Shown here: positions 44,000-52,396 of the stretch, piece by piece
Layout of the letters: each line of letters starts with the position of its first letter
Numbering within the stretch: position 1 is the first letter of the stretch
DNA from: Mucilaginibacter sp.
Lineage (GTDB): Bacteria > Bacteroidota > Bacteroidia > Sphingobacteriales > Sphingobacteriaceae
Assembly (NCBI GenBank): GCA_031292485.1
Contig: JARLHA010000032.1
Span: forward strand, 124,001 to 188,000
DNA length: 64,000 nucleotides
Direction: 5' to 3'
Position numbers and translations under genes: made by a program
The notes under the pieces: generated by a model
What the model was told of the DNA's origin: nothing
Databases searched by the model: none
What the model saw: only the letters and a program-made list of their open reading frames with translations

Positions 44000-45238
44000 T
44001 TAACCAAAAAATAAATAGGCAACAAAAATTGCTGCAATGATCCCGGCAAAATCGGCAAACAAGCCGGCGGGGATGGCATATCTTGACTTTTTGATGCCAA
44101 CTGAGCCGAAATATAGGGCCACGATATAAAAGGTAGTGTCCGAAGATCCATTAAATACACAACCCAGGCGCCCGGCGAAACTATCGGGCTTAAATGTTTT
44201 CATCACATCTATCATCATCCCTTTGGACCCCGAGCCGCTCAGCGGTTTCAGATAAGCAACCGGCATAGCATCCACAAAACGGGTATCAAGTCCCAATTCA
44301 TTGCAAATCCATCTTAGTCCGTCATTCATATAGTCTAAAGCACCGCAGGCACGAAAAACAGCGATGCCCACCAGCATGGCAACCAGGTAGGGGATAACCT
44401 TAACCGAAGTTTCAAATCCCCGTTTAGCGCCATCAATAAAGGCTTCAAAAATATTTATCTTTTTTACAAGTCCGCCTATAATAAACACTACAGGCACCAA
44501 AAATAAAAGCAGATTACTTGTAACTTTTGAAAATAAACTAATCTGTTCTTTTGATAAATGCGTGGTAAAAAACCAAACCATTGTGGCAAGGAAAAGTGTT
44601 ATGCCACCAAGCCATCCTACAATCACCGGATCAAATAATTTTAGTTTTTGTTTGATGCCGACCAATAGCATACCTGCTACGGCCGAGACATAGGTGGCAA
44701 TCATGCAAGGTATAAGCACATCTGTAGGATCATGCGCATTAAGGATAGCGCGCTGGGCGATGATGGTAACCGGTATAATTTGCAACCCCGATGTAAGCAA
44801 AACCAGGTACATGATCTGGGCATTGGAGGCGGTTTCCTTATCCGGGTTCAACTCTTGTAAACCATCAATTGCTTTCAGTCCGAGCGGGGTGGCTGCATTG
44901 TCAAGCCCCATCATATTTGCTGAAAAACTCATTAAAACCTGCCCGGTGGCCGGGTGGTTTTTGGGGATCTCAGGGAATAGTTTACTAAAAAATGGGCCCA
45001 CCAGGCGGGATAGAAAATTGATGGCGCCTGCTTTCTCGCCAATATTCATGATACCCAGCCAGAGCGCCATATTGCCCACCAGGGGTAAAGCAATATCCAT
45101 AACGGATGATTTGGACGAGTTGAACATCCCCGAAACCAGGTGTGCGAAAATTTCTGTATCGCCAAAAAACACCAGCCTGATCAATGCAATAACAAACGCG
45201 ATCAAAAAAAATGCAATCCAGATATAATTAAGCGCCAT
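44000..45238 (-). CDS. SpmA-SpmB fused nucleoside-recognition membrane protein
   Basis: This 412-residue protein contains two Gate (nucleoside-recognition) domains in tandem. The first half has SSVMDIALPLVGNMALWLGIMNIGEKAG and AATPLGLKAIDGLQ; the second has GAKRGFETSVKVIPYLVAMLVGIAVFRACG and GCVFNGSSDTTFYI. Bacillus has these as two genes, spmA and spmB, needed for spore maturation; in non-sporulating Bacteroidota the fusion is of unknown role. It has about 10 membrane helices. It is likely cotranscribed with the single-span protein that follows. Confidence 0.85.
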   Translation of the reverse strand: MALNYIWIAFFLIAFVIALIRLVFFGDTEIFAHLVSGMFNSSKSSVMDIALPLVGNMALWLGIMNIGEKAGAINFLSRLVGPFFSKLFPEIPKNHPATGQVLMSFSANMMGLDNAATPLGLKAIDGLQELNPDKETASNAQIMYLVLLTSGLQIIPVTIIAQRAILNAHDPTDVLIPCMIATYVSAVAGMLLVGIKQKLKLFDPVIVGWLGGITLFLATMVWFFTTHLSKEQISLFSKVTSNLLLFLVPVVFIIGGLVKKINIFEAFIDGAKRGFETSVKVIPYLVAMLVGIAVFRACGALDYMNDGLRWICNELGLDTRFVDAMPVAYLKPLSGSGSKGMMIDVMKTFKPDSFAGRLGCVFNGSSDTTFYIVALYFGSVGIKKSRYAIPAGLFADFAGIIAAIFVAYLFFG

Positions 45239-45334
45239 AACGTTATATTTCCGGCTTTGAAGATAAAGTTTTTTTGATTAAAGTTGTAGAGCAAGGGACA
45301 CTGTGACCACTTAAAAGGGTAAAAGGGCATTAAA

Positions 45335-45778
45335 ATGAAAGATATTACCGGGCAATTAAACAAAGCAATTGAAAGCTTTTTAAATTCGTATATTGAAACT
45401 ATTGATTGGGAGTTTAGGCCATCGCCGGAAAAATGGTCGGCAAAGGAGATCATCGGGCACTTAACTGACAGTGCCCAGGTTAACCTGCAGCGCTTTGTGC
45501 GTTGTACTTACCAGGAGAATTTTAAACTGGTATACGACCAGGTAGAGTGGGTGCAGGCCCAACATTACCAGGAAGCAAACCTTGAGGAGTTGCTGAGTTT
45601 ATGGCGGCTTTTAAACGGACAGATTATCCGTGTTTTAGATAATTATCCCGCCGACGGGCTACAGGCACAATGTGATAACAGCAAAACGGAGCAAAGTTTG
45701 CACACCGTTGAATTCCTGGCGCTGGACTATATTGAACATCTGAAACATCATTTAAATCAGATCGTAAATCGAAAATAA
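45335..45778 (+). CDS. DinB-family four-helix protein
   Basis: This 147-residue protein has the DinB/YfiT-like pattern EWRPSPEKWSAKEIIGHLTDS (here EFRPSPEKWSAKEIIGHLTD) with a His metal ligand, a central helix WVQAQHYQEANLEELLSLW and a C-terminal LALDYIEHLKHHLNQI with two more His ligands. The family is metal-binding and includes thiol-S-transferases and stress proteins; the specific reaction is unknown. It diverges from the SpmAB-type gene over a 96-base region. Confidence 0.85.
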   Translation: MKDITGQLNKAIESFLNSYIETIDWEFRPSPEKWSAKEIIGHLTDSAQVNLQRFVRCTYQENFKLVYDQVEWVQAQHYQEANLEELLSLWRLLNGQIIRVLDNYPADGLQAQCDNSKTEQSLHTVEFLALDYIEHLKHHLNQIVNRK

Positions 45779-45972
45779 AGATAAATTCACTAAATGAAAT
45801 CTGGCGAATCCACAACAATATTGGCCTGGTTAATATTAAAATTTGTGCAGTAGGGGAAACATTGTCAGGCTTAACACTCGTAATTCCAACAAAAAAAAGG
45901 CTTGAAAAGTAAATGTTGAAGCTCTTGTTCTACGTTCAGCAATCACTATTCACCACTTATCGCTCACTATTT

Positions 45973-45980
45973 TACATTTG
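45973..45980 (+). promoter_or_regulatory. Candidate -7 promoter element for osmC
   Basis: TACATTTG is an exact TAnnTTTG match, followed by C. It lies 56 bases before the osmC-family start. The 250-base spacer preceding it carries degenerate TCACTATTCACCAC-like words (45950-45970), related to the repeats near 57.0 kb. Confidence 0.45.
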
Positions 45981-46036
45981 CGTTAAACATTGCTGAACTA
46001 AAAATCATAATTTAGTATTCTAAAAAATAAAATAAC

Positions 46037-46486
46037 ATGTCTAAAATAGAACTTGCACGGGTTAGTGGTGATTTCGGCTTTGTAGCTACAGACGAAAATG
46101 GACACAGTATACAAATGGACAGCAGCCCCGAAAGCGGCGGGCAGGATTTTGGCGTTCGACCTATGCAGGTGTTGCTGATGGGCCTTGCGGGATGTTCAGC
46201 TATTGACGTAATTGCTATTTTGAAAAAGCAGCGACAGGAAGTGAAAGATTATAAAATGGTGGTTAACGGCGAACGGGAAAAAGGAAAAGAACCTTCATTG
46301 TGGCAGAACATTGATGTGGAGTTTCATTTATATGGTGACATAGATGAAGACAAAGCCGCAAAAGCAGTTGAGCTGTCCATGGGGAAATATTGCTCCGTTT
46401 CAGCCACGCTTGAAAAAGCGGGCGCAAAGATTAAATGGAAAGTTTTTGTTCACGCTGCAGAAAATGAAGGGGTAGATTTCATTTAA
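46037..46486 (+). CDS. OsmC/Ohr-family peroxiredoxin-like protein
   Basis: This 149-residue protein has the OsmC fold with MGLAGCSAIDVIAILKKQRQ, where the first catalytic Cys lies (near residue 55), and MGKYCSVSATLEKAGAKI with the second. It belongs to the YhfA-like branch rather than classical Ohr. It should reduce organic peroxides using thiols. It is a single gene. The downstream region is the largest gene-free gap in the window. Confidence 0.88.
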   Translation: MSKIELARVSGDFGFVATDENGHSIQMDSSPESGGQDFGVRPMQVLLMGLAGCSAIDVIAILKKQRQEVKDYKMVVNGEREKGKEPSLWQNIDVEFHLYGDIDEDKAAKAVELSMGKYCSVSATLEKAGAKIKWKVFVHAAENEGVDFI

Positions 46487-46998
46487 TGGGTTTACACATG
46501 GTTTACACAAATCACAAACACAATTGCCTTAATAATTGATAATCAATCAATTATTAAAATGTCGGGTTTACACAAAGAACATTTTTTTTGGTAAACAATT
46601 GAGTGTTTTACAATGGAGATTGCAAGGCTTTATAAAAAGATAACGAGGCCGTTGTATATCGTAAACCCATATAATATTTCATAGCGTCCCAATTGTTAAC
46701 TGCTCTTTGGTTTATATTAAACGCACATTCAATCGTTATAACTTCACGGCAATTTGTAACGCGTCAACTTTTACAGAAAAGCATCTTATCTAAAAGAAAA
46801 GGAGAAAGGGGTGAATCTATTAATTTAATACTTAACATAATGTTAATTATGAGAAATATAAAAATGTTTTTTATATAAGAAGAAAGCTAACGGAAAAATG
46901 ATTTGAATAGCTTTAGACAGAGACAGCCAAATTTCTCTCATTGTAAATAAAGGTAGCAAAATACCATTCGTATATTTGAATAAATACTTAAGAAAATC
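46487..46998. other. 512-base gene-free interval with repeated GGTTTACACA words
   Basis: Three GGTTTACACA words occur at 46489-46498, 46500-46509 and 46566-46575, with related GTAAAC/GTTTAC words near 46599 and 46666. A perfect 12-base dyad (TTAATAATTGAT/ATCAATTATTAA, 46529-46557) sits among them. The rest is AT-rich; the 61-codon frame at 46693 shows no coding character. I see no RNA gene or terminator. Confidence 0.5.
46529..46557. promoter_or_regulatory. Perfect 12-base dyad
   Basis: TTAATAATTGAT (46529-46540) and ATCAATTATTAA (46546-46557) are exact inverted repeats with the spacer AATCA. No T-tract follows. It looks like a dimer-binding site rather than a terminator, and lies 43 bases after the osmC stop. 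Confidence 0.5.
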
Positions 46999-47232
46999 AT
47001 GCGCACATTAAACGTCACTATATCGGAAATTGAGTACAATAAATTTGGCATAAAAAACGATCAGTTGACTTTTACAGATTTTATTGATATTGTCGGTGAG
47101 GAGTTAACACCGCAAAATCTGAACAGGTGTATAGAGCTTGCCGACAAATATGGCCTTTCAAAAATGACAATGGATGAAATAACCGATGAAGTAAAAGCTG
47201 TAAGAAGAAATGCAAAAAGTAGCGACAACTGA
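46999..47232 (+). CDS. Antitoxin-like small protein of a PIN toxin module
   Basis: This 77-residue acidic protein has no signal peptide or membrane helix: N-terminal TLNVTISEIEYNKFGI, central QNLNRCIELADKYGLSKMTM and a C-terminal DEITDEVKAVRRNAKSSDN. I recognise this arrangement, including the KMTxxEIxxEVKAVRxxA ending, from Bacteroidota antitoxins found directly upstream of PIN-domain toxin genes. It overlaps the following reading frame by 23 bases, as in such pairs. Here the toxin is reduced to a scar, so this would be an orphan antitoxin. Confidence 0.65.
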   Translation: MRTLNVTISEIEYNKFGIKNDQLTFTDFIDIVGEELTPQNLNRCIELADKYGLSKMTMDEITDEVKAVRRNAKSSDN

Positions 47233-47317
47233 TCTCTCCTTTCGGGTTTACGAGCAAACAAAAATTGTGACGCCAAAAGAATATTGGGATGCTTACCATG
47301 CGGACCAAATTAGCTAA
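47210..47317 (+). pseudogene. Internally deleted PIN-domain toxin remnant
   Basis: A 35-codon frame overlaps the antitoxin by 23 bases. It begins MQKV, the usual start of a PIN toxin (MQKVVIDTNV), and then jumps to TDLSFRVYEQTKIVTPKEYW, which matches the usual C-terminal end of PIN toxins (NDFTF-x-xYxxTKIVTPKEYW). The roughly 100 residues carrying the acidic active site are missing. I read it as a toxin that lost its middle by deletion, with start and tail joined in frame. Confidence 0.55.
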
Positions 47318-47451
47318 ATCCCTCCTTCCCACTTTTAGGTCCTGATTCTATATCAAATGTCAGGTTCATTCCATCTTTTTACAAATACCCCGTGGTTATG
47401 TTAAAACATCTTTAAACTTGCTTTTGTAGTAAGAACATAAAACGGAAAATC

Positions 47452-48246
47452 ATGGATCTTAAAATAAAAAACAAAATAGCGCTGGTTACCGGTTCAACCG
47501 CCGGCATTGGTTTTGCCATTGCAAAAGCTTTGGCAAATGAAGGCGCGCAGGTTGTTGTTAATGGCAGAACGGCCGAAAGAGTTAACCAGGCCATTATACA
47601 ATTGAAAAAAGAAACAGGCAACCAAAATATAAAAGGAATTATTGCTGATTTTGCCGACAAAGCCCAGGTGCAAAATTTAATAGATCAATTACCGGAAGTT
47701 GATATCCTGGTAAATAATGTGGGCATTTTTGAGCCAAAACAATTTACAGAAATCCCGGACGAAGACTGGTTTAAGTTTTTCGAAGTAAATGTAATGAGCG
47801 GCATCCGTCTGTCAAGGGCGTACTTTGATAAAATGATCGAAAAAAACTGGGGCCGAATTTTATTTATCTCGAGCGAATCTGCGATACAGATCCCTGATGA
47901 AATGATCCACTATGGCATGACTAAAACCGCACAGATCTCGGTTGCACGTGGACTGGCGGAGTTAACAAAAGGCACAAGAGTAACCGTGAACACTGTATTA
48001 CCGGGTCCCACGTTTTCGGAAGGCGCCGGCAATTTTTTAAAAGACATGGCCAAAGCAAACAGCAAAACAGTAAAAGAAATTGAAGCGGATTTTTTCAGGA
48101 ATACACGCCCTACCTCCATATTACAACGATTTATTGAGCCCGATGAGATCGCGAGTTTGGTGGTTTATCTTGCCAGCGATTTGTCAATAGCCACCAATGG
48201 AGCTGCTGTGCGCGCGGATGGCGGTGTTGTTAAAAGTGCTTTTTAA
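47452..48246 (+). CDS. Short-chain dehydrogenase/reductase (SDR)
   Basis: This 264-residue classical SDR has the cofactor motif TGSTAGIGFAIAKAL, the NNVG motif, the catalytic Ser in ISSESAIQIPDE and the Tyr/Lys pair in YGMTKTA, and a C-terminal NGAAVRADGGV. It should be an NADP-dependent oxidoreductase; the substrate is not readable. Several residues (NVMSGIRLSRAYF) are shared with 3-oxoacyl-ACP reductase-like proteins. The gene has a promoterless-looking upstream AT-rich stretch and is followed directly by a GTTGTAA repeat. Confidence 0.9.
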   Translation: MDLKIKNKIALVTGSTAGIGFAIAKALANEGAQVVVNGRTAERVNQAIIQLKKETGNQNIKGIIADFADKAQVQNLIDQLPEVDILVNNVGIFEPKQFTEIPDEDWFKFFEVNVMSGIRLSRAYFDKMIEKNWGRILFISSESAIQIPDEMIHYGMTKTAQISVARGLAELTKGTRVTVNTVLPGPTFSEGAGNFLKDMAKANSKTVKEIEADFFRNTRPTSILQRFIEPDEIASLVVYLASDLSIATNGAAVRADGGVVKSAF

Positions 48247-48300
48247 GTTATTGAAGTGTTGTAAAAATTGTAAGCGTTGCAAAAGTTGTAAAGGTGGATT
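48247..48300. repeat. GTTGTAA-type dispersed repeat after SDR gene
   Basis: GTTGTAAAAATTGTAAGCG, then GTTGCAAAAGTTGTAAAGG, starts within 15 bases of the SDR stop. It is the same word family as at 10.95 kb. One of its frames reads as a Cys/Lys-rich string, which I treat as an artefact. Confidence 0.55.
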
Positions 48301-48365
48301 TGGTAATCATAATATTTTAAATCAGGTACCTCATTTTACACTAATTTTTCTGATATTTAGCGGGT

Positions 48366-48857
48366 ATGTTAGTATCCGAAGGTGTGTTAAAATGGACCTT
48401 GCGCTTCTACCCTCCCCTGTTTTTTCAACGCATTTGGATAATCAGGTTTCATAAAGGGTTCAGGGGTGTTGAGGTAAAGATTGGGAGAAGTATTTTAAAC
48501 AAAAACTATCACAAGTCTATTTTTGGGGGGACAATATACGCAGCAGCTGACCCATTTTATCCTTTACTGTTTAATAACATCATGTCTCTGAAGGGTTATA
48601 ATGTGCGGGCCTGGACACGGTCATCCGCAATACGGTACCATAAACCGGCTCATTCAAATCTTCATTTTAAAATTACAATAAGTGACAGTGAAATAGTAGT
48701 TTGCGAGGATGAACTAAAGTTAAACGGCAGGTTCAGAAAATCTTATCTTACGGAGATATTTGATAAAAATGATAAATTATGTGCATCAGTGATCAATGAA
48801 ATTTATATGAGGGATTTACACCATCCCGCGAATAAGGAAGTTGCTGATCAGCGTTAA
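48366..48857 (+). CDS. DUF4442 hotdog-fold protein
   Basis: This 163-residue protein has the DUF4442 hallmarks: LRFYPPLFFQRIWIIRF at the N-terminus, KNYHKSIFGGTIYAAADPFY (in the place of the thioesterase active-site helix), and KPAHSNLHFKITI later. DUF4442 proteins resemble hotdog-fold thioesterases but have not been shown to share an activity. The gene has no close neighbour on its left except the SDR repeat, and GNAT and AlbA_2 genes follow on the same strand. Confidence 0.8.
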   Translation: MLVSEGVLKWTLRFYPPLFFQRIWIIRFHKGFRGVEVKIGRSILNKNYHKSIFGGTIYAAADPFYPLLFNNIMSLKGYNVRAWTRSSAIRYHKPAHSNLHFKITISDSEIVVCEDELKLNGRFRKSYLTEIFDKNDKLCASVINEIYMRDLHHPANKEVADQR

Positions 48858-48892
48858 AATTACAGAGTGATTAAAAAGTTATTCCGACGAAA

Positions 48893-49363
48893 ATGTACGT
48901 TTTTATGAATGCCGATACCTTCCTGAAGAAAGGATTTTTGATTTCGACTGATAAAAGTTTGCTTGATTTTGATACCATTCACCATTACCTGAGCGTGGAG
49001 TCTTACTGGGCAAAAGGTTTACCGGCTGAAAAGTTGGCAAGAGCTATTGAGAACTCACTATGCTTTGGCGTTTTTAAAGAAAAACGGCAGGCTGGATTTG
49101 CCAGGGTGGTTACCGATAAAGCTACATTTGCCTACATTTGTGACGTTTTTATACTTCCCGGTTACAGGGGAATAGGTTTATCGAAGTGGTTGATTCAAAC
49201 CATTACAGAACACCCGGATTTACAGGGATTAAGGCGCTGGTCGCTCGCTACGGCCGATGCACATGGGTTATACAGTCAGTTTGGGTTTACACAGATTACC
49301 CGCCCTGAAAGGTGGATGGAGAAATTTAAACCTTACCAGGCGGTAAATAAAGAGGAGCAATAA
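48893..49363 (+). CDS. GNAT-family N-acetyltransferase
   Basis: This 156-residue protein has the acetyl-CoA binding core FGVFKEKRQAGFARVV, then TFAYICDVFILPGYRGIGLSKWLI with the RGxG-type loop (YRGIGLS), and DLQGLRRWSLATADAHGLY with the terminal QFGFTQI. It transfers an acetyl group to an unidentified amine. The substrate cannot be predicted. It begins 35 bases after the DUF4442 gene and ends 2 bases before the AlbA_2 gene, so the three form a likely operon. The ATG at 48905 is an equally good start. Confidence 0.88.
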   Translation: MYVFMNADTFLKKGFLISTDKSLLDFDTIHHYLSVESYWAKGLPAEKLARAIENSLCFGVFKEKRQAGFARVVTDKATFAYICDVFILPGYRGIGLSKWLIQTITEHPDLQGLRRWSLATADAHGLYSQFGFTQITRPERWMEKFKPYQAVNKEEQ

Positions 49364-49365
49364 GC

Positions 49366-49989
49366 ATGAATGTAAAAAGGCTGATCTTTGAAGGCGAAGG
49401 TGTTTCTCTCGACTTTAAGAAAACGATTACCAGCTGCGAAAAAATCGCCCGGACGATGGTTTCTTTTGCGAATAACAAAGGCGGCAGGCTTTTAATCGGC
49501 GTGGCCGATGACGGGACGATAAAAGGTGTAAAATCAGAGGATGAGGAACGTTATATGATCACTAAGGCGGCTCATTTATTCGCCAGGCCGGCCATCGAAC
49601 CCGTCTTTGAGGAGGTTTATATTGACGATAAAATTGTGCTGGTAGTTGATATCCCTGAAACCAATTTTAAACCTTATGCCGCTTTGGCTGAAGATGGTAA
49701 ATGGTGGGTTTACGTTAGGGTGAAGGATAAAAGCATACTTGCCAGTAAAATTGTAGTTGATGTGCTTAAGCGCAAATCAGGAACCGAAGGCGTATTGATA
49801 GCGTATTCTTCCAATGAAAAGACATTATTGGAATACCTTGAAAAAACCGCCAGGATCACCGTTGCCGAGTGCTGCGATCTTTTAAAAATAGGCCGGCGCA
49901 AAGCACAACGCATACTGGTTGATCTGATCCTTTCAGGCATCATCAGGATCAATACTACTGAAAAGGAAGAGTTTTACACTGCGGTTTAA
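49366..49989 (+). CDS. AlbA_2/Schlafen-domain putative DNA- or ATP-binding protein
   Basis: This 207-residue protein has the AlbA_2 (Schlafen-like) fold: EGVSLDFKKTITSCEKIARTMVSFANNKGGRLLIGV, GTIKGV and YVRVKDKSI-like strand. A C-terminal winged-helix follows (KTARITVAECCDLLKIGRRKAQRILVDLILSGII). AlbA_2 domains occur in defence and tRNA-cleaving Schlafen relatives, and in transcription regulators; with an HTH, a regulator is the more likely reading. It is 2 bases downstream of the GNAT gene. There is no toxin-like partner here. Confidence 0.85.
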   Translation: MNVKRLIFEGEGVSLDFKKTITSCEKIARTMVSFANNKGGRLLIGVADDGTIKGVKSEDEERYMITKAAHLFARPAIEPVFEEVYIDDKIVLVVDIPETNFKPYAALAEDGKWWVYVRVKDKSILASKIVVDVLKRKSGTEGVLIAYSSNEKTLLEYLEKTARITVAECCDLLKIGRRKAQRILVDLILSGIIRINTTEKEEFYTAV

Positions 49990-50004
49990 GACCGAAAGTC
50001 CGGA

Positions 50005-50100
50005 AACCTGCCGGCCGGCAAGCAGGGTCAGTAAAGACCGGAAGAAAGAAGATTCGGAACCGGCAACATTTCAACATTCCAACCTTTCAACGTTCTCCAA
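50005..50100. repeat. AACATTTCAACATTCC-type repeat with GC palindrome
   Basis: A GC palindrome (CCTGCCGGCCGGCAAGCAGG, about 50008-50027) is followed by ACCGGAAG and the word string ATTTCAACATTCCAACCTTT with CAACGTTCTCC (50070-50101) just before MATE. A closely similar string in the opposite orientation lies at 52.40 kb, so the MATE and HDAC genes are bracketed by inverted copies. Confidence 0.6.
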
Positions 50101-50114
50101 AAAAAAACATCCAA

Positions 50115-51494
50115 ATGAAATCCCTTTACCATAAATATAAGCCGCACTATAACGAAAACCTTAACCTGGCAATTCCGGTGGTGATCTCGCAGCTGGGGCA
50201 TACGCTGGTGCAAACCTCGGATACGATAATCGTGGGGCATTTTGCCGGTACTATTTCGCTTGCCGCAGTTTCTTTGGCCAATAGTATTTTTGTTATTACG
50301 CTGGTGATCGGGATAGGAATCTCCTATGGCATCACCCCGCTTATTGCCCAGCACAACGGCCGCAATAACTATGTGGAATGTGGCCGCCTGCTATCAAACA
50401 GCCTTTTTATAAATGCAGTAACAGGCATTATCCTTTTTGTGTTCACATTGCTGGGTTCTGTGTTTTTATTAGATCATCTTCATCAAACGCCTGCTGTAGT
50501 GCAACAGGCGCGTCCATTTTTGATGTTGCTCGGCTTGTCAATGATCCCGATGCTGGTGTTTAATACTTTTAAACAATTTGCCGAAGGACTCGGGTTTACC
50601 AGGCAAGCCATGTCCATTTCAATATGGGGAAATCTGTTTAATATCTGTTTAGGCATCGTGCTGGTAAAGGGTATGTTCGGTATTAGCCCGATGGGCGTTC
50701 GTGGTGTGGGTTACAGTACGCTGGCAGACCGTTGTATAATGGCAACGGTAATGGGCCTGTATATCTTTAAATCTACTAACTTTAGGGCCTACCTGCGCAC
50801 ATTTGCACTTAAAAATATAGACAGGTTACGCTGTATCCAATTGTTGAGGATTGGCGGCCCGGTGGCTTTGCAGTATACTTTTGAAATCAGCGCTTTCAGT
50901 GCTGCCGCAATAATTATTGGCACCATCGGTTATCATGAGCAGGCCGCACACCAGGTTGCCATTAACCTTGCTTCCATGACTTATATGATGGCGAGCGGCT
51001 TATCAGCGGCAGCCGCCATCAAATCGGGCAATTATTTTGGAAGCAATGAACATGAAAAATTGCGGCACTCGGCCATATCCAGTTATCACATCGTTTTGGT
51101 TTTTATGTGTATAACAGCGGCTATATTTACAATTTTTAACCAGCTGTTGCCGTGGATTTATACTTCAGATAAAATTGTTATATCAATTGCAGCACAATTA
51201 CTTATCATAGCAGCTTTTTTTCAATTATTTGATGGAACCCAGGTGGTGGGCCTCGGCATTTTACGGGGTATGGGCGATGTAAATATCCCTACCATTATTA
51301 CCTTCCTGGCGTATTGGGTAGTTGGTTTGCCTGTTGGATATCTGTTAGGCTTGAAATTGCATTTAGGCGTAAAGGGAGTATGGTACGGATTGGTGCTGGG
51401 TTTGATGGTATCGGCCATCCTGCTTTTTTTCCGGTTTCAGTTCATCAGCAAAAAGCATAGGGATAAAACGGTTTTAATCGTCGGGAAAGATTAA
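50115..51494 (+). CDS. MATE-family multidrug efflux transporter
   Basis: This 459-residue protein has 12 predicted membrane helices and the two MatE halves: VVISQLGHTLVQTSDTIIVGHFAG at the start and RIGGPVALQYTFEISAFSAAAIIIG in the second half. It exchanges Na+ or H+ for cationic drugs. It is full length. Its last 4 bases overlap the end of the convergent HDAC gene. There is no adjacent regulator. Confidence 0.93.
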   Translation: MKSLYHKYKPHYNENLNLAIPVVISQLGHTLVQTSDTIIVGHFAGTISLAAVSLANSIFVITLVIGIGISYGITPLIAQHNGRNNYVECGRLLSNSLFINAVTGIILFVFTLLGSVFLLDHLHQTPAVVQQARPFLMLLGLSMIPMLVFNTFKQFAEGLGFTRQAMSISIWGNLFNICLGIVLVKGMFGISPMGVRGVGYSTLADRCIMATVMGLYIFKSTNFRAYLRTFALKNIDRLRCIQLLRIGGPVALQYTFEISAFSAAAIIIGTIGYHEQAAHQVAINLASMTYMMASGLSAAAAIKSGNYFGSNEHEKLRHSAISSYHIVLVFMCITAAIFTIFNQLLPWIYTSDKIVISIAAQLLIIAAFFQLFDGTQVVGLGILRGMGDVNIPTIITFLAYWVVGLPVGYLLGLKLHLGVKGVWYGLVLGLMVSAILLFFRFQFISKKHRDKTVLIVGKD

Positions 51495-52393
51495 AAATAC
51501 AGCTCATTCGCGACGCGATAAGTATTGCAGTGAGCTTCAATGATATCTTTAATGTCCGGTGAGTACCCTCCTCCCATGCTCACCTGCACAGGGATTTTAT
51601 TTATGATACATTGCTCAAATACAAATTGATCACGTTGTTTACATGCAGCTTTACTTAAAGCCATTTTTCCTAATTTGTCCGAAGCCAAAACATCAACCCC
51701 TGACAGATAAAAAATGAAATCAGGCAGCTGCAGGTCGATCAGTTGCGGCAGGATTGTTTTTAAAAGGTGAAGGTATTCCTCATCACCCGTTCCATCAGGC
51801 AGGGGAACATCGTAATCGGATTTCTCTTTGCGAAAAGGAAAGTTATTTGCGCCGTGCATCGAAAAAGTAAACACAGATGCGTTGTGTTCAAATATTTGTG
51901 CCGTGCCGTTGCCCTGGTGCACATCTAAATCTATAATTAATATAGAGGTGGCTAAGCCATTATGCAATAAATAATTAGCAGCGATGGATTGATCGTTTAA
52001 TAAACAAAAACCTTCTCCCCAATTGGTGCCGGCATGGTGCGTTCCACCTGCCACGTTAAAGGCCACGCCAAAATTAATTGCGTGCAGGCATCCTTCAATG
52101 GTACCCTGTGCTATGCGTTTTTCGCGTTCTATTAGTTGGGCTGATAAGAGGAACCCAGTGCGACGCTGTTCTTTTGGCGGCAGGGTTAAATCGCGTAATT
52201 GGGTCCAGGATGCTTCCTCATGCGTCCACAATATAAATTCTTCGGGCAATTCTCCCGGAGAAAAAAGGCATTCTTCGGCAATCAATCCTTCATGTAATAA
52301 TTGCGCAGGAATCAGTTCGTATTTCAGCATCGGGAACCGGTGACCGGCAGGCAACGGATGAATATAAATCGGATCGTAAGCTATTTTGAGCAT
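51491..52393 (-). CDS. Histone deacetylase-family (acetoin/APAH-like) hydrolase
   Basis: This 300-residue arginase-fold protein has HHAGTNWGEGFCLLND (catalytic His pair), the metal-binding DLDVHQGNGTA and the later YLSGVDVLASDKLG with the third Asp ligand. Bacterial members deacetylate acetylpolyamines or acetoin-related or unknown substrates. It begins MLKIAYDPIYIHPLPAGHRFPMLKY. It converges on MATE (4-base overlap). The substrate is not readable, so no gene symbol is given. Confidence 0.92.
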   Translation of the reverse strand: MLKIAYDPIYIHPLPAGHRFPMLKYELIPAQLLHEGLIAEECLFSPGELPEEFILWTHEEASWTQLRDLTLPPKEQRRTGFLLSAQLIEREKRIAQGTIEGCLHAINFGVAFNVAGGTHHAGTNWGEGFCLLNDQSIAANYLLHNGLATSILIIDLDVHQGNGTAQIFEHNASVFTFSMHGANNFPFRKEKSDYDVPLPDGTGDEEYLHLLKTILPQLIDLQLPDFIFYLSGVDVLASDKLGKMALSKAACKQRDQFVFEQCIINKIPVQVSMGGGYSPDIKDIIEAHCNTYRVANELYF

Positions 52394-52396
52394 GTT

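Noticed and set aside
46693..46878. 61-codon plus-strand frame in the 46.5-47.0 kb gap
   Set aside because: The composition is random (IVITSRQFVTRQLLQKS), there is no family resemblance, and the base composition is like the surrounding non-coding DNA.
48197..48454. 85-codon frame with a Cys-rich string (CCKNCKRCKSCKGG) that looks like a metal-binding peptide
   Set aside because: It starts inside the SDR gene, and the Cys/Lys part is the translation of the GTTGTAA intergenic repeat, so it is an artefact.
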